Assembly: GCA_028283605.1 (NCBI GenBank)
Contig: JAPWKH010000019.1
Location: 1-64,000 of the forward strand
Length of the DNA: 64,000 nucleotides
Origin: Arachidicoccus sp.
GTDB lineage: Bacteria > Bacteroidota > Bacteroidia > Chitinophagales > Chitinophagaceae
Reading direction: 5' to 3'
The notes under the pieces were generated by a model. The model made no database searches. It had not been told where the DNA came from and saw only the letters and a program-made list of their open reading frames with translations. The translations under genes were made by a program, and so were the position numbers. Positions 54,694 to 63,683 of the stretch are shown here, piece after piece (the first letter of the stretch is position 1; the number at the start of each line of letters is the position of its first letter).

Positions 54694-55140
54694 TTAAAAT
54701 ATCAGATATTCCCTGTTCGGCAATTCGCTGTGCGGTATTTCGGAAGCCAGTTGAATTCCGTCCATAGAATTGATGATATGCAGCAAGTCCTGTAACTGAT
54801 TGTAATAATTTATATCGCCTTTTACAAGCCAGATAAAATCTATATTTTTAAATTCGGGCAGCAGTACTTCGCCATCATGCCTGTTGTCGTACAAATAATG
54901 TTTTACATGGCTGTGAACTACATCTGACTGATAGACCGGAAAATGGTAAGTGCGCTGTTTCTTTTTTAATTCAATAACAATATCGGTATTCAACCGGAAA
55001 TCAAAATTGAGCGTTTTATTTAAGCGAAGGCAAAACTTATAACTCTTGTGCGAGGTTACAATTCCGATGATGATAGCATCTTCGAAAAACTCTTCGTAAG
55101 AATCCGTAACATCGAGGATTAAAGTTTTGTTATTCTTCAT
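54694..55140 (-). CDS. IPExxxVDY-like family protein
   Basis: A 148-residue protein from ATG 55140 (MKNNKTLILDVTDSYEEFFEDAIIIGIV). Conserved-looking features are YKFCLRLNKTLNFDFRLNTDIVIELKKK, GEVLLPEFKNIDFIWLVKGD and the C-terminal HSELPNREYLIF. The length and arrangement resemble the small cytoplasmic IPExxxVDY family of Bacteroidota, which has no known function; the match is by memory and moderate. The open frame extends to 55191. Single gene. Confidence 0.5.
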   Translation of the reverse strand: MKNNKTLILDVTDSYEEFFEDAIIIGIVTSHKSYKFCLRLNKTLNFDFRLNTDIVIELKKKQRTYHFPVYQSDVVHSHVKHYLYDNRHDGEVLLPEFKNIDFIWLVKGDINYYNQLQDLLHIINSMDGIQLASEIPHSELPNREYLIF

Positions 55141-55250
55141 TCTTATCAGGCTGACTGCAAATTTAAAATTTATTGTATAAATCAAAAACACTTTATTCTT
55201 CCCAACAGCATACGGTTTTATAATTTATCTTTGCAAGCCAAGAATTTATT

Positions 55251-55907
55251 ATGACCATTCATAAAGAAGGCACCGCCTCAATCGTTATCGCAGCAATTAT
55301 AGTAGCCGTTGCAAGCCTTATTGCTAATTATTTTTTAATGCCTCGTTTCGGCTATATTTACTTAGCAATACTTTTTATACTTATCGTTTTATTTCTTTTT
55401 ATAGTTTCTTTTTTCCGTATTCCACAAAGGCAATTTTCATCGGGCGATAATAAAATTATTGCTCCTGCAGACGGCAAGCTTGTAGTAATAGAAGAAATGG
55501 TTGATGATGAATATTTCAAAGGCACGCGTTTACAGCTAAGCATTTTTATGAGCCCGGCAAACGTGCATGTAAACCGTTATCCAATCAGCGGAAAAGTGAT
55601 TTACAATCAATACCACAAAGGAAAATATTTGGTGGCATGGAATCCAAAATCTTCCACCGAAAACGAAAGGCAAAGCGTAGTGATACAAAATAATAAAGGG
55701 AAAATTTTAGTAAAACAAATTGCCGGCGCTCTGGCAAAACGTATTTGCAACTATGCCAAAGTGAATGAGGAAGTAAAACAAAACAATGAATTGGGCTTTA
55801 TAAAATTTGGCAGCCGTGTAGATGTGTTGCTGCCCATTGGCACAGATATAAAAGTACAGCTCAATCAAAAAATTGTAGGCGGCGTTACCGTTTTAGCAAC
55901 ATGGTAA
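55251..55907 (+). CDS. Phosphatidylserine decarboxylase-family protein
   Basis: Converts phosphatidylserine to phosphatidylethanolamine. The 218-residue protein of the short, archaeal/Bacteroidota type has two N-terminal transmembrane helices (about 10-54), VVAPADGK-like KIIAPADGKLVV (about 67-78), HVNRYPISG and the self-cleavage site KFGSRVDV, with the Ser that becomes the pyruvoyl group at about 182. It is followed 10 bp later by rpiA. Confidence 0.88.
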   Translation: MTIHKEGTASIVIAAIIVAVASLIANYFLMPRFGYIYLAILFILIVLFLFIVSFFRIPQRQFSSGDNKIIAPADGKLVVIEEMVDDEYFKGTRLQLSIFMSPANVHVNRYPISGKVIYNQYHKGKYLVAWNPKSSTENERQSVVIQNNKGKILVKQIAGALAKRICNYAKVNEEVKQNNELGFIKFGSRVDVLLPIGTDIKVQLNQKIVGGVTVLATW

Positions 55908-55917
55908 AAAAATTTTT

Positions 55918-56595
55918 ATGAATAATCCCAAACAAATTGCCGGAGAAAAAGCGGCGGAATATATTGAGAATGGTATGTGTGTAGGGCTTGGCACAGGTTC
56001 TACTGCATATTTTGCAATTCAGAAAATAGGACAAAGGGTGAAAGAAGAAGGCTTGCAGGTAAAATGCCTTGCAACTTCAAAAGAATCTGAACAATTGGCT
56101 AAAGAATTAAATATTCCGATTTATACTTTTGATGAAATAAAAGAATTGGATGTAACCATTGATGGCGCCGATGAAGTGGATAAAAATTATAATCTTATTA
56201 AAGGAGGCGGAGGCGCTTTGCTGAGGGAAAAAATAATTGCATACATTACCAAGCATTATATCATCATAGCAGACGAATCTAAAGTTGTAGATACTCTCGG
56301 TAAATTTCATTTGCCGGTAGAAGTAGTACAGTTTGGCTGGCAAATAACTTTTAGCCATTTGCAACAATTAGGCTGCATTCCCAAGCTGCGGGAAAAGAAC
56401 AATGAAGTTTTTATTACCGATAACGGCAATTATATTTTGGACTGCGACTTTACAGAAATAAAAAATCCTAAAACATTACAGGCGAATATTCATGCTGTGC
56501 CCGGTGTAGTGGAAGTAGGCCTTTTTATAGAACGTGTTAATACTTTGATTGTCGGACATAAAGACGGTTCCATCGAAGTAAAAAGTATAAAATAA
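55918..56595 (+). CDS. rpiA: Ribose-5-phosphate isomerase A
   Basis: Interconverts ribose 5-phosphate and ribulose 5-phosphate. The 225-residue protein has VGLGTGSTAYFAIQ (22-35), the catalytic DGADEVD (about 81-87), KGGGGALLREKI (catalytic Glu) and DESKVVDTLGKF, all as in RpiA. It is co-directional with the decarboxylase gene. Confidence 0.94.
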   Translation: MNNPKQIAGEKAAEYIENGMCVGLGTGSTAYFAIQKIGQRVKEEGLQVKCLATSKESEQLAKELNIPIYTFDEIKELDVTIDGADEVDKNYNLIKGGGGALLREKIIAYITKHYIIIADESKVVDTLGKFHLPVEVVQFGWQITFSHLQQLGCIPKLREKNNEVFITDNGNYILDCDFTEIKNPKTLQANIHAVPGVVEVGLFIERVNTLIVGHKDGSIEVKSIK

Positions 56596-56632
56596 TTTTT
56601 CGTTTGATTTTGCTGATAATATTTTAAGCATG

Positions 56633-57094
56633 CTAATTATTTTTCAATAATCTCACTACTATCTTATCAATGGGTAATGTAACGCTATTTTCGTTTAAAT
56701 CATTTATAGCAATCCATCGAAACACTTCGCTTTCGCCGTCTGGATCGGCGATTTGTTCGGGCGAAAAATCAAAAGGCTTACTGCGTGTTTTCAATTTTTC
56801 GAGTTCGTTGCAATGAACAAAATAATAAATGGAAATTATCTGGTGATCTTTATTGAAAGCTGATTGCTGATAAAAATCAGTTGTATAAAAATGATTTCCG
56901 ATAGTTATATTTAAACCCGTTTCTTCGAGAAACTCGCGTTTCAAACAATCTCTTGTGCCTTCTCCGAATTCCAAACCGCCGCCGGGAAATTTTGTAATGT
57001 AATCTCCTTTTACAAACTCGTCGCTTACCAGGATTCTGTTTTGCTCGTCTTGCAAAATCCCATATACGCGGATATTGAAGCTATTCATCTCCAC
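56633..57094 (-). CDS. Nudix hydrolase
   Basis: A 153-residue Nudix-fold protein. The Nudix box runs GGGLEFGEGTRDCLKREFLEETGL (about 38-61), fitting GX5EX7REUXEEXGU with E45 and REFLEETG. FVKGDYITKFPGGGLEF precedes it. Substrate unknown; probably a nucleoside diphosphate derivative. The start at 57094 overlaps the stop of the SPFH gene by 14 bp, indicating coupling. Confidence 0.88.
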   Translation of the reverse strand: MEMNSFNIRVYGILQDEQNRILVSDEFVKGDYITKFPGGGLEFGEGTRDCLKREFLEETGLNITIGNHFYTTDFYQQSAFNKDHQIISIYYFVHCNELEKLKTRSKPFDFSPEQIADPDGESEVFRWIAINDLNENSVTLPIDKIVVRLLKNN

Positions 57095-58007
57095 TTTTTT
57101 TCATTTGTGCCATTGCCATAATTTGTTTCATGGTTTTATCCATGCCTTCGCTGCTGCCATCAAGAAAGATTACGTTTCCTTTGCCATGTTCTGCAAAGTT
57201 CTGAATGGCTTCCGTCCACATGCTGAAGAGAATTACATTCGTATCTAAATTTGCCTGCCGCATTTGCGCAGCCGCATCAGTCATTCCTTTTGCAACTTCT
57301 TCACGAAACAGCGCAACACCCTGACCTCGTAAACGTGCAGCTTCTTTTTCCGCTTCCGCAGAAATTTTAATAGCATTTCCTTCCGCTTCGGCAGCTTTTG
57401 TTTTTGTTATTAATAATGCTTGCCCTTCGTTTTCGGCAGCAGCTTTTAAATTGTTGCTTGCTACCACTTTGCTCATGCTTTCCATAATTACTTTATCAAA
57501 CGTGATGTCGTTGATTTGTAAATCGAGCAAATGATAGCCCCAATCTTCCAATACATGATCTACTTCTTCTTTTACAGAATTCACAATATCTCTGCGCAGC
57601 GTAAGTATCTCAGCTTGTTTTTTCGAAGCAACATACGAGCGTACATTTCCTTCAATCGTGCGTACAAGCGCTTGCATCAGCTCTCTTTCGTTGATAAATT
57701 TAAATGCCACTTTCTGAATGGTTTCCGCATCGGAAGCCATTACGGCATACAGCAACATGGTTTTAAAATATACATTCGCCTGGTCAAAAGTTACTGCCTG
57801 AAATTCCATTTCGGCAGAGCGGTTTTGAATGCTGATTCTTTTATAAATATTTTCCAATAAAGGAATTTTGAAATTCAATCCCGGACGAAGAACTCGACGA
57901 TATTTTCCAAACATAGTTACAACTGCAATTGTTCCCTGGTTTACACTGACCAATCCGGAAAAAATAATAATGAGGATAGCAACAGCTAATATATATGGCA
58001 CATACAT
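57081..58007 (-). CDS. SPFH/Band-7 domain membrane protein
   Basis: A 308-residue protein with one N-terminal transmembrane helix (about 4-22, ILAVAILIIIFSGLV), a Band-7/SPFH domain (NQGTIAVVTMFGKYRRVLRPGLNFKIPLLENIYKRISIQ...) and a C-terminal alpha-helical, Ala/Glu-rich coiled coil (TKAAEAEGNAIKISAEAEKEAARLRGQG, about 205-235). Stomatin/QmcA-like proteins form membrane microdomain scaffolds; the specific partner is unknown. It is upstream of and overlaps the Nudix gene. Confidence 0.88.
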   Translation of the reverse strand: MYVPYILAVAILIIIFSGLVSVNQGTIAVVTMFGKYRRVLRPGLNFKIPLLENIYKRISIQNRSAEMEFQAVTFDQANVYFKTMLLYAVMASDAETIQKVAFKFINERELMQALVRTIEGNVRSYVASKKQAEILTLRRDIVNSVKEEVDHVLEDWGYHLLDLQINDITFDKVIMESMSKVVASNNLKAAAENEGQALLITKTKAAEAEGNAIKISAEAEKEAARLRGQGVALFREEVAKGMTDAAAQMRQANLDTNVILFSMWTEAIQNFAEHGKGNVIFLDGSSEGMDKTMKQIMAMAQMKKSGDE

Positions 58008-58045
58008 AACAATAAATTTTTCTGAAAGTTAGATATATTTGTTTG

Positions 58046-58726
58046 ATGAAAAAAATTGCAATCATCGTTGCAGGCGGCGCAGGAACCAGAATGGAATCAA
58101 TTCTTCCGAAACAATTTTTATTATTAAAAAACAAACCTATTCTTTGGCATTCTATTAAGGCATTTGCAAGTGCATTTGATGATATTGAAATGATCATTGT
58201 TTTGCCTGAAGAATATATTGAAGAGGGCGTGAATATAGCAAAAGAATTTACTGATGCTCATAATATTGATTTTGTAAAAGGTGGAAATACTCGATTCGAT
58301 TCCGTAAAAAACGGATTGGGTTTGATAAAAGAAGAAGCAATTATTTTTGTACATGATGCTGTTCGTTGTTTAGTAAGCGCAGAGATGATTCAACGATGTT
58401 ATGAACAAGCGTTGCATCAAGGAAACGCTGTTCCCGCAATTGTAGCTACAGATACAATAAGAATGATTGATGGCGATAAAAGTATTTCAATAGACAGAAA
58501 CAAAATCCGCATCATACAAACGCCTCAGACATTTCAATCAACAATTTTATTACCTGCTTTCGAACAAGAGTATCGGGAAACTTTTACTGATGAAGCAAGC
58601 GTAGCGGAGTCGTTTGGGAAAAAAATTTTTTTAATCGATGGAGAAGTCGAAAATATTAAAATCACAAGACCCATAGATTTGATGATTGCGGAAAAGGTAT
58701 TAGAAAAAAGAATTTACAAATCATAA
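58046..58726 (+). CDS. ispD: 2-C-methyl-D-erythritol 4-phosphate cytidylyltransferase
   Basis: Third step of the MEP isoprenoid pathway (CTP plus MEP). The 226-residue protein opens IAIIVAGGAGTRM (nucleotide-binding glycine-rich loop), with KQFLLLKNKPILWHSIKAF and VHDAVRCLVS (HDAxR), ATDTIRM, and IKITRPIDLMIAE near the end. ATG 58046 is preferred over TTG 58043. It implies the MEP route upstream of the polyprenyl synthase encoded at 4793. Confidence 0.93.
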   Translation: MKKIAIIVAGGAGTRMESILPKQFLLLKNKPILWHSIKAFASAFDDIEMIIVLPEEYIEEGVNIAKEFTDAHNIDFVKGGNTRFDSVKNGLGLIKEEAIIFVHDAVRCLVSAEMIQRCYEQALHQGNAVPAIVATDTIRMIDGDKSISIDRNKIRIIQTPQTFQSTILLPAFEQEYRETFTDEASVAESFGKKIFLIDGEVENIKITRPIDLMIAEKVLEKRIYKS

Positions 58727-58737
58727 ATCATTATAAA

Positions 58738-59739
58738 ATGAAAGCGGCTGTATTATACGGAATTAACGAAGCGCTTACAATAGAAGATGTGGCAATCCCA
58801 GAATTGGCTGATGATGAAGTTTTAGTAAAACTAAAAGCGGCTTCTTTAAACAAACGCGACTGGTGGATTCAGAAGGGACAATATGCAGGTTTGAAATTTC
58901 CGATTATCATCGGCAGCGATGGAGCAGGCGTGGTTGAAGCAACCGGTAAAAATGTTGATGAAAATTTAAAAGGCAAAAAAGCCATTATCTATTTTATGAA
59001 AAACTGGGGCAATAATGAAAGATTCCAATCGCAAGATGCAATAATGCTAGGCCTGCCTGAAAACGGATGTTTAGCGGAATTTGTAAAAGTAAAAGCCGAT
59101 CAGATTTTTTCGAAACCTGCCAATTTAAGTTTTGAAGAAACCGCAGCATTGCCGGTTGCCGGCGTTACCGCTTACAGGGCTTTATTTACCAAAGGAGAAT
59201 GTAAACAAGGAGACAAAGTATTGATCTCCGGTGTTGGCGGAGGCGCGGGTTCATTTGCTTTACAATTCGCTGTTGCTGCCGAAGCTGAGGTTTGGATAAC
59301 TTCGAGTTCGGACGAAAAAATAAGTAAGGCTGTAGCTGCAGGAGCGAAGGGTGGCGTAAATTACAGAATGGAAAATTGGGATAAAAAACTTTCGGACGAA
59401 GCCGGCTATTTTGATGTGATTATCGACAGCGCTCTCGGCGATGGTTTTGCAAACTTGGCAGGATTAGCGGCGCGTGGTGGAAGGATTGTATTCTTTGGAG
59501 GAACCGCCGGCAATCTTCCACCATTAAATGGCAGGCCAATATTTTGGAAACAAATCAGTATTCTTGGCACAACGGGCGGCTCACCTTCAGATTTTAAAAA
59601 CATGCTTGCTTTCATCGAAGAAAAAAATATCCATCCGTTTATTGATGCGGTTTTTTCTTTGGACGATGCAGAAAAAGCAATCCGTACGATGGATTCATCG
59701 GCCGGCAAGTTTGGAAAAGTTGTACTTAGTATCAGTTGA
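58738..59739 (+). CDS. Zinc-independent MDR oxidoreductase (quinone reductase-like)
   Basis: A 333-residue medium-chain dehydrogenase/reductase. The N-terminal GroES-like domain (LKAASLNKRDWWIQKGQYAG) lacks the catalytic-zinc Cys and His; the Rossmann part has LISGVGGGAGSFALQFAVAAEAEVWITSSSDEK (NADP site). This is like quinone oxidoreductase/alginate-type MDRs without zinc. Substrate unknown. Starts 12 bp after ispD; its stop abuts the convergent fRMsr gene. Confidence 0.85.
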   Translation: MKAAVLYGINEALTIEDVAIPELADDEVLVKLKAASLNKRDWWIQKGQYAGLKFPIIIGSDGAGVVEATGKNVDENLKGKKAIIYFMKNWGNNERFQSQDAIMLGLPENGCLAEFVKVKADQIFSKPANLSFEETAALPVAGVTAYRALFTKGECKQGDKVLISGVGGGAGSFALQFAVAAEAEVWITSSSDEKISKAVAAGAKGGVNYRMENWDKKLSDEAGYFDVIIDSALGDGFANLAGLAARGGRIVFFGGTAGNLPPLNGRPIFWKQISILGTTGGSPSDFKNMLAFIEEKNIHPFIDAVFSLDDAEKAIRTMDSSAGKFGKVVLSIS

Positions 59740-60213
59740 TTATTTCATTAACAAAGAAACAATCTCTTCCAAAAACATTTTATCCGTTTCATCGAAATGG
59801 GAATAATGCTCGCTATCTACATCCAGTACAGCAATCACTTCTTTATTTTTAAATAATGGAACTACAATTTCCGATTTGGAATCTGCGCTGCACGCAATGT
59901 GGCCAGGAAATTTATTCACATCATCAACAATGATCGTTCGGCCTTCTGCCCAAGCCGTGCCGCAAACGCCTCGTCCTTTTTTGATACGCGTACATGCCAC
60001 AGGACCTTGAAACGGGCCGAGAACCAGTTCGCCATTTTCAACAATATAAAAACCTGTCCACCACCAATGAAATTGCATGTTTAAAGCCGAAGCAATATTC
60101 GCCATATTGGCAATCAAATTATTTTCGCCATCCAGCAATCCTTTGATTTGCGGCAATATGTTTTGATATTTTTTTTCCTTAGTTCCTTGTACGATTACTA
60201 AACTCTCTGACAT
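59740..60213 (-). CDS. Free methionine-(R)-sulfoxide reductase (GAF domain)
   Basis: Reduces free Met-(R)-sulfoxide. The 157-residue GAF protein has WTGFYIVENGELVLGPFQGPVACTRI, RGVCGTAWAEG (catalytic Cys) and a third Cys in HIACSADSKSEIVVPLF, the three conserved cysteines of fRMsr, followed by LDVDSEHYSHFDETD. ATG 60213 (MSESLVIVQG) is preferred; the frame is open 11 codons further. It complements the MsrB encoded at 51451. Confidence 0.87.
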   Translation of the reverse strand: MSESLVIVQGTKEKKYQNILPQIKGLLDGENNLIANMANIASALNMQFHWWWTGFYIVENGELVLGPFQGPVACTRIKKGRGVCGTAWAEGRTIIVDDVNKFPGHIACSADSKSEIVVPLFKNKEVIAVLDVDSEHYSHFDETDKMFLEEIVSLLMK

Positions 60214-60232
60214 AAAATAAATTGAAAATAAA

Positions 60233-60259
60233 AAAACCCGAAACAAAAGTTCGGGTTTT
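60233..60259 (-). terminator. Terminator after the RRM gene
   Basis: A 10-bp perfect stem (aaaacccgaa / ttcgggtttt) with a 7-nt loop, followed on the minus strand by T-rich sequence. It is 20 bp beyond the RRM stop (60280) and just before the fRMsr start. Confidence 0.8.
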
Positions 60260-60279
60260 CTATATAGTCAAAAACTAAA

Positions 60280-60624
60280 TTAATAATTGTTTCTGCCATA
60301 TCCGCCGCCTCCGCTGTTACGGTCACGATATCCGCCGCCTCCGCCGTTGCCGTAGCTTTTCTTTTTATAACCGCCATCAGGATTTTCCTGCTTTTGGTTT
60401 ACAATAATTTTGCGGCCGCCAACTTCGCTTTCGTGAAGGCCGGAGATTGCAGCATTTGCAGCAGCATCGTCTGCCATTTCTACAAATCCGAAGCCTTTTG
60501 AACGGTTGTTGTTGAATTTGTCTGTAACAACTTTTGCAGAAATTACTTCACCGTATGGTGAGAATAAATCTTGTAAATCATCGCTGGTCAAATTCCAGCT
60601 GAGGTTTCCTACGTAAATGTTCAT
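60280..60624 (-). CDS. RRM RNA-binding protein with glycine-rich tail
   Basis: A 114-residue protein: one RRM (1-80) with RNP2 IYVGNLSW (3-10) and RNP1 KGFGFVEM (about 44-51), then a Gly/Tyr/Arg-rich low-complexity tail (YGNGGGGGYRDRNSGGGGYG, about 92-111). This resembles the cold-induced RNA-binding proteins of Bacteroidota and cyanobacteria. It has a good promoter and a roughly 100-nt 5' UTR, which may confer temperature or post-transcriptional control (inference). Single gene. Confidence 0.9.
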   Translation of the reverse strand: MNIYVGNLSWNLTSDDLQDLFSPYGEVISAKVVTDKFNNNRSKGFGFVEMADDAAANAAISGLHESEVGGRKIIVNQKQENPDGGYKKKSYGNGGGGGYRDRNSGGGGYGRNNY

Positions 60625-60729
60625 TTTAATTTTTTTGAACTTGTTAATAATAAAACAGAGTAACCAAAGCCCAAAAACAATTACGTAAAAAACGTCCGTT
60701 AAAAGGATGGAAAACTGTTAATTCTATAA

Positions 60730-60759
60730 CAAAGATAGATTTATTTATGGATTAGGCAA
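60730..60759 (-). promoter_or_regulatory. Bacteroidota-type promoter for the RRM gene
   Basis: On the minus strand, TTG (60757-60759) is followed after 19 bp by TATCTTTG (60730-60737), matching -33/-7. The -7 box is 106 bp before the ATG, giving an unusually long 5' UTR. Confidence 0.65.
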
Positions 60760-60789
60760 TTTTTTTTAAATTAATTTTTTGTGTCCGAT

Positions 60790-62430
60790 TTATTCTGTAT
60801 CAGGCTGATTATCCCAGCTTTTACAATAATTATTACCCCATAATTTATAGCGTGCTATTTCGTTTTGCAGCCTTATTTTAAAATCATCATAATTTTTATT
60901 TTTTATTTGTGTCCAGCCAATTTCGGCAACGGCAGCCATGCGTGGAAAAATCATGTATTCTACTTTTGCCGGGTCAGCCATATATTCGGTCCACACATTC
61001 GCCTGAAGACCGGATATATATTTCGTTTCCTCTTTCGTCAATTTAGATGAGTAAGGATCGTATTCATATACGCGTTTAATCGGTAAGTAACCGCCAATAG
61101 TCAAAGAGTCTTCATTTTTTATTTGTGAATGATCCAAATACAGCCAGCCGCCCGGAGTCATGATTACGTTGTGATGTTGCTGTGCTGCAGCAATTCCACC
61201 CTCTTCCCCGCGCCAGCTCATGATGGTGGCGTTAGGCGCAAGGCCTCCTTCCAAAATCTCGTCCCAGCCTATAATTTGTCGGCCTTTGCCGTTGAGATAT
61301 TTTTCTATTCTTTGTACAAAATAACTTTGCAGCCCTTCTTCATCTTTTAATCCGAGATTTTTTATTAATTGCTGGCAATAGTCCGATTTTTTCCAGTAAT
61401 CTTTGGGCGCTTCATCGCCGCCTATATGAATATATTTTGAAGGAAATAATTTTATTACCTCGTCCAAAACATTTTCTATAAATTTAAATGTATAATCCGT
61501 AGGCGCATATATATCCGGATAAACGCCCCAGCTTTGTTGAACCTGCTTACCGGTAGAATCTCCGCACCATTTTACACCGGATAGAATTTTTGTATCTTGA
61601 TTGGGAAAACAGCTAAGTTGCGGATAGGCGGCAATAGCGGCGGAAGAATGCCCGGGCATTTCAATTTCAGGGATGATAGTAATATACCTGTCAGAGGCAT
61701 ATTTTACAACGTCTTTGATTTCGTCTTGTGTATAGAATCCGCCGGTTTTTTCGCAATCATTTCCTGTTCCGGGATGATGGCCTATAATAGTGCCGTTTCT
61801 CCATGCGCCTTTTTGTGTAAGAAGCGGATATTTTTTTATCTCAATTCGCCAGCCTTGATCTTCCGTCAGATGCCAGTGAAAAATATTGAACTTGTGCAAC
61901 GCCAAATAATCAATATATTTTTTTACAAAATCTACCGGCATAAAATGCCTTCCGCAATCCAGCATCATTCCTCTGTAAGCCAGCCTCGGCGCATCTTTTA
62001 CGAATACGGTGGGAATTTGCAAAGTTGGAGAAACCGTTGTAGGAAGGAGCTGAATTAATGTTTGCATGCCGTAGAACAATCCTTCTTCATTACCGGAGGA
62101 AATAATTATTGAATCTTTTGATACATTCAATGTGTAGCTGCCAAGAGTGTCTTTATTATTTTCATACCGGAATAAAATAAAATTATTATGAAAGCCGGCT
62201 TTGTTTCTATCCGGTGAAATATTGTAGAACCTGCTTAAATAATTGATAAAATAGACAGCCGTTTTGGTTCCTTTGCCCGGAACATTGGTTACAATTTTTG
62301 TTTTAGATGAGAGAATAAAATTTCCTTGTTTGGCCGTAACGCTTTCAGGTTCGGGAATAATTTGTACGCTTTGAGAAATTGCAAAACGAAAAAATAATGC
62401 AGAGATAATAAGGAGATAACACCTTTTCAT
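60790..62430 (-). CDS. Beta-N-acetylhexosaminidase (GH20)
   Basis: Cleaves terminal GlcNAc/GalNAc, probably from chitin or glycans. The 546-residue exported protein (signal peptide 1-19) has the N-terminal GH20b domain (QIIPEPESVTAKQGNFILSSKT), AYRGMMLDCGRHFMPVDFVKKYIDYLALHKFNIFHWHLTEDQGWRIEIKKYP, EIEMPGHSSAAIAAYP and the catalytic pair in HIGGDEAPKDYW. IGWDEILEGGLAPNATIMSWRG supplies substrate-binding residues. It is divergent from pdxA. Confidence 0.92.
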   Translation of the reverse strand: MKRCYLLIISALFFRFAISQSVQIIPEPESVTAKQGNFILSSKTKIVTNVPGKGTKTAVYFINYLSRFYNISPDRNKAGFHNNFILFRYENNKDTLGSYTLNVSKDSIIISSGNEEGLFYGMQTLIQLLPTTVSPTLQIPTVFVKDAPRLAYRGMMLDCGRHFMPVDFVKKYIDYLALHKFNIFHWHLTEDQGWRIEIKKYPLLTQKGAWRNGTIIGHHPGTGNDCEKTGGFYTQDEIKDVVKYASDRYITIIPEIEMPGHSSAAIAAYPQLSCFPNQDTKILSGVKWCGDSTGKQVQQSWGVYPDIYAPTDYTFKFIENVLDEVIKLFPSKYIHIGGDEAPKDYWKKSDYCQQLIKNLGLKDEEGLQSYFVQRIEKYLNGKGRQIIGWDEILEGGLAPNATIMSWRGEEGGIAAAQQHHNVIMTPGGWLYLDHSQIKNEDSLTIGGYLPIKRVYEYDPYSSKLTKEETKYISGLQANVWTEYMADPAKVEYMIFPRMAAVAEIGWTQIKNKNYDDFKIRLQNEIARYKLWGNNYCKSWDNQPDTE

Positions 62431-62533
62431 TCATTGAAAGTTTAAAAGATGACAGAATGCTTAAAAGTAAAAAATAAGATTCAATTAAACTACTTTCACG
62501 GCAACGTTTACATAGAGAAACCTTTAAATGCCG

Positions 62534-62541
62534 TACTTTTG
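62534..62541 (+). promoter_or_regulatory. Possible -7 element of pdxA
   Basis: TACTTTTG matches TAnnTTTG, 32 bp before the ATG at 62574. The -33 partner is weak: only TTTA at 62507-62510, with a 23-bp spacer. Confidence 0.35.
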
Positions 62542-62573
62542 GAAAATAATTTTTTATAAGATTCAAATTATTC

Positions 62574-63665
62574 ATGAGTCAGGAAACAGAAAAGCCTATT
62601 ATAGGTATCACTTGCGGCGATATAAACGGGATTGGAATTGAGATAATCATCAAATCTTTAGCCGATAACCGTATATTGGATATTTGTACTCCAATTGTAT
62701 ATGCAAATACAAAAAGCATAAATTTTTACCGGAAAATATTAGATGAAAATTTTCAATTTTCAATTATTAAGGAAGATGGTAAAATTAATTTTAAACAACC
62801 GAACATTGTGAATTGCTGGGATGAGGATATAAACATTACACCCGGAAAATTAAATGAAGACATAGGAAAATATGCATTCTTTTCCTTACAGGCTGCGGTT
62901 AAAGATTTAAAAGGCAATAAAATTGCAGGATTGGTAACGGCGCCCATTCATAAAAAAACAATTCAGTCAGACGAATTTACTTATAGCGGCCATACGCCTT
63001 ATCTGCGCGACAACTTTCAAAAAGACGATGTTGCCATGCTGATGATTGCAGAAAATATGCGCGTAGCGGTTTTGACGGAACATATTCCTGTTTCTGAAAT
63101 TGCGCAGCATGTAACCAAAGAAGCAATTGTTCGCAAACTTGAAATTATCAATGAATCTCTAAAGAAAGATTTTGATATTAATAAACCCAAAATTGCCGTA
63201 TTAGGATTGAATCCGCATGCAGGCGATGAAGGCTTGATTGGAAACGAAGAAATAACGATAATAAAACCAGCCATACAAGCGGCAAAACAAAAAAATATTT
63301 TAGCTTTCGGGCCATACAGCGCCGACGGATTTTTTGCACATGCACAATATGAAAAATTTGATGCGGTATTGGCTATGTATCACGATCAGGGGTTAATTCC
63401 ATTTAAATCGCTCGCAAATTCAGAAGGTGTAAATTATACAGCGGGCTTGCCCATTGTGCGTACAAGCCCGGATCACGGTACAGCTTTTGATATTGCCGGG
63501 AAAGGAATCGCCCATCACGAATCATTCATGGAAGCAATATTTAAATGCGTGGATATTTGGAGAACAAGGAAAGAGTACGATGAGGCACGTAAAAATCCTT
63601 TGCAGCGCAATAGCGCCAAAGTAATTGCTAACATGGAAGATGAAAAAGTAACAGAAGAAGAATAA
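62574..63665 (+). CDS. pdxA: 4-hydroxythreonine-4-phosphate dehydrogenase
   Basis: Oxidizes 4-phosphohydroxy-L-threonine in pyridoxal phosphate synthesis. The 363-residue protein has IGITCGDINGIGIEII at the N-terminus, VTAPIHKKTI, YSGHTPYLRD, VAVLTEHIPVSEI, the metal His region LNPHAGDEGLIGNEE, and MYHDQGLIPFK with SPDHGTAFDIAGKG, as in PdxA. It precedes a co-directional gene by 18 bp. Confidence 0.94.
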   Translation: MSQETEKPIIGITCGDINGIGIEIIIKSLADNRILDICTPIVYANTKSINFYRKILDENFQFSIIKEDGKINFKQPNIVNCWDEDINITPGKLNEDIGKYAFFSLQAAVKDLKGNKIAGLVTAPIHKKTIQSDEFTYSGHTPYLRDNFQKDDVAMLMIAENMRVAVLTEHIPVSEIAQHVTKEAIVRKLEIINESLKKDFDINKPKIAVLGLNPHAGDEGLIGNEEITIIKPAIQAAKQKNILAFGPYSADGFFAHAQYEKFDAVLAMYHDQGLIPFKSLANSEGVNYTAGLPIVRTSPDHGTAFDIAGKGIAHHESFMEAIFKCVDIWRTRKEYDEARKNPLQRNSAKVIANMEDEKVTEEE

Positions 63666-63683
63666 TTTTTCAGAATTAATGAT

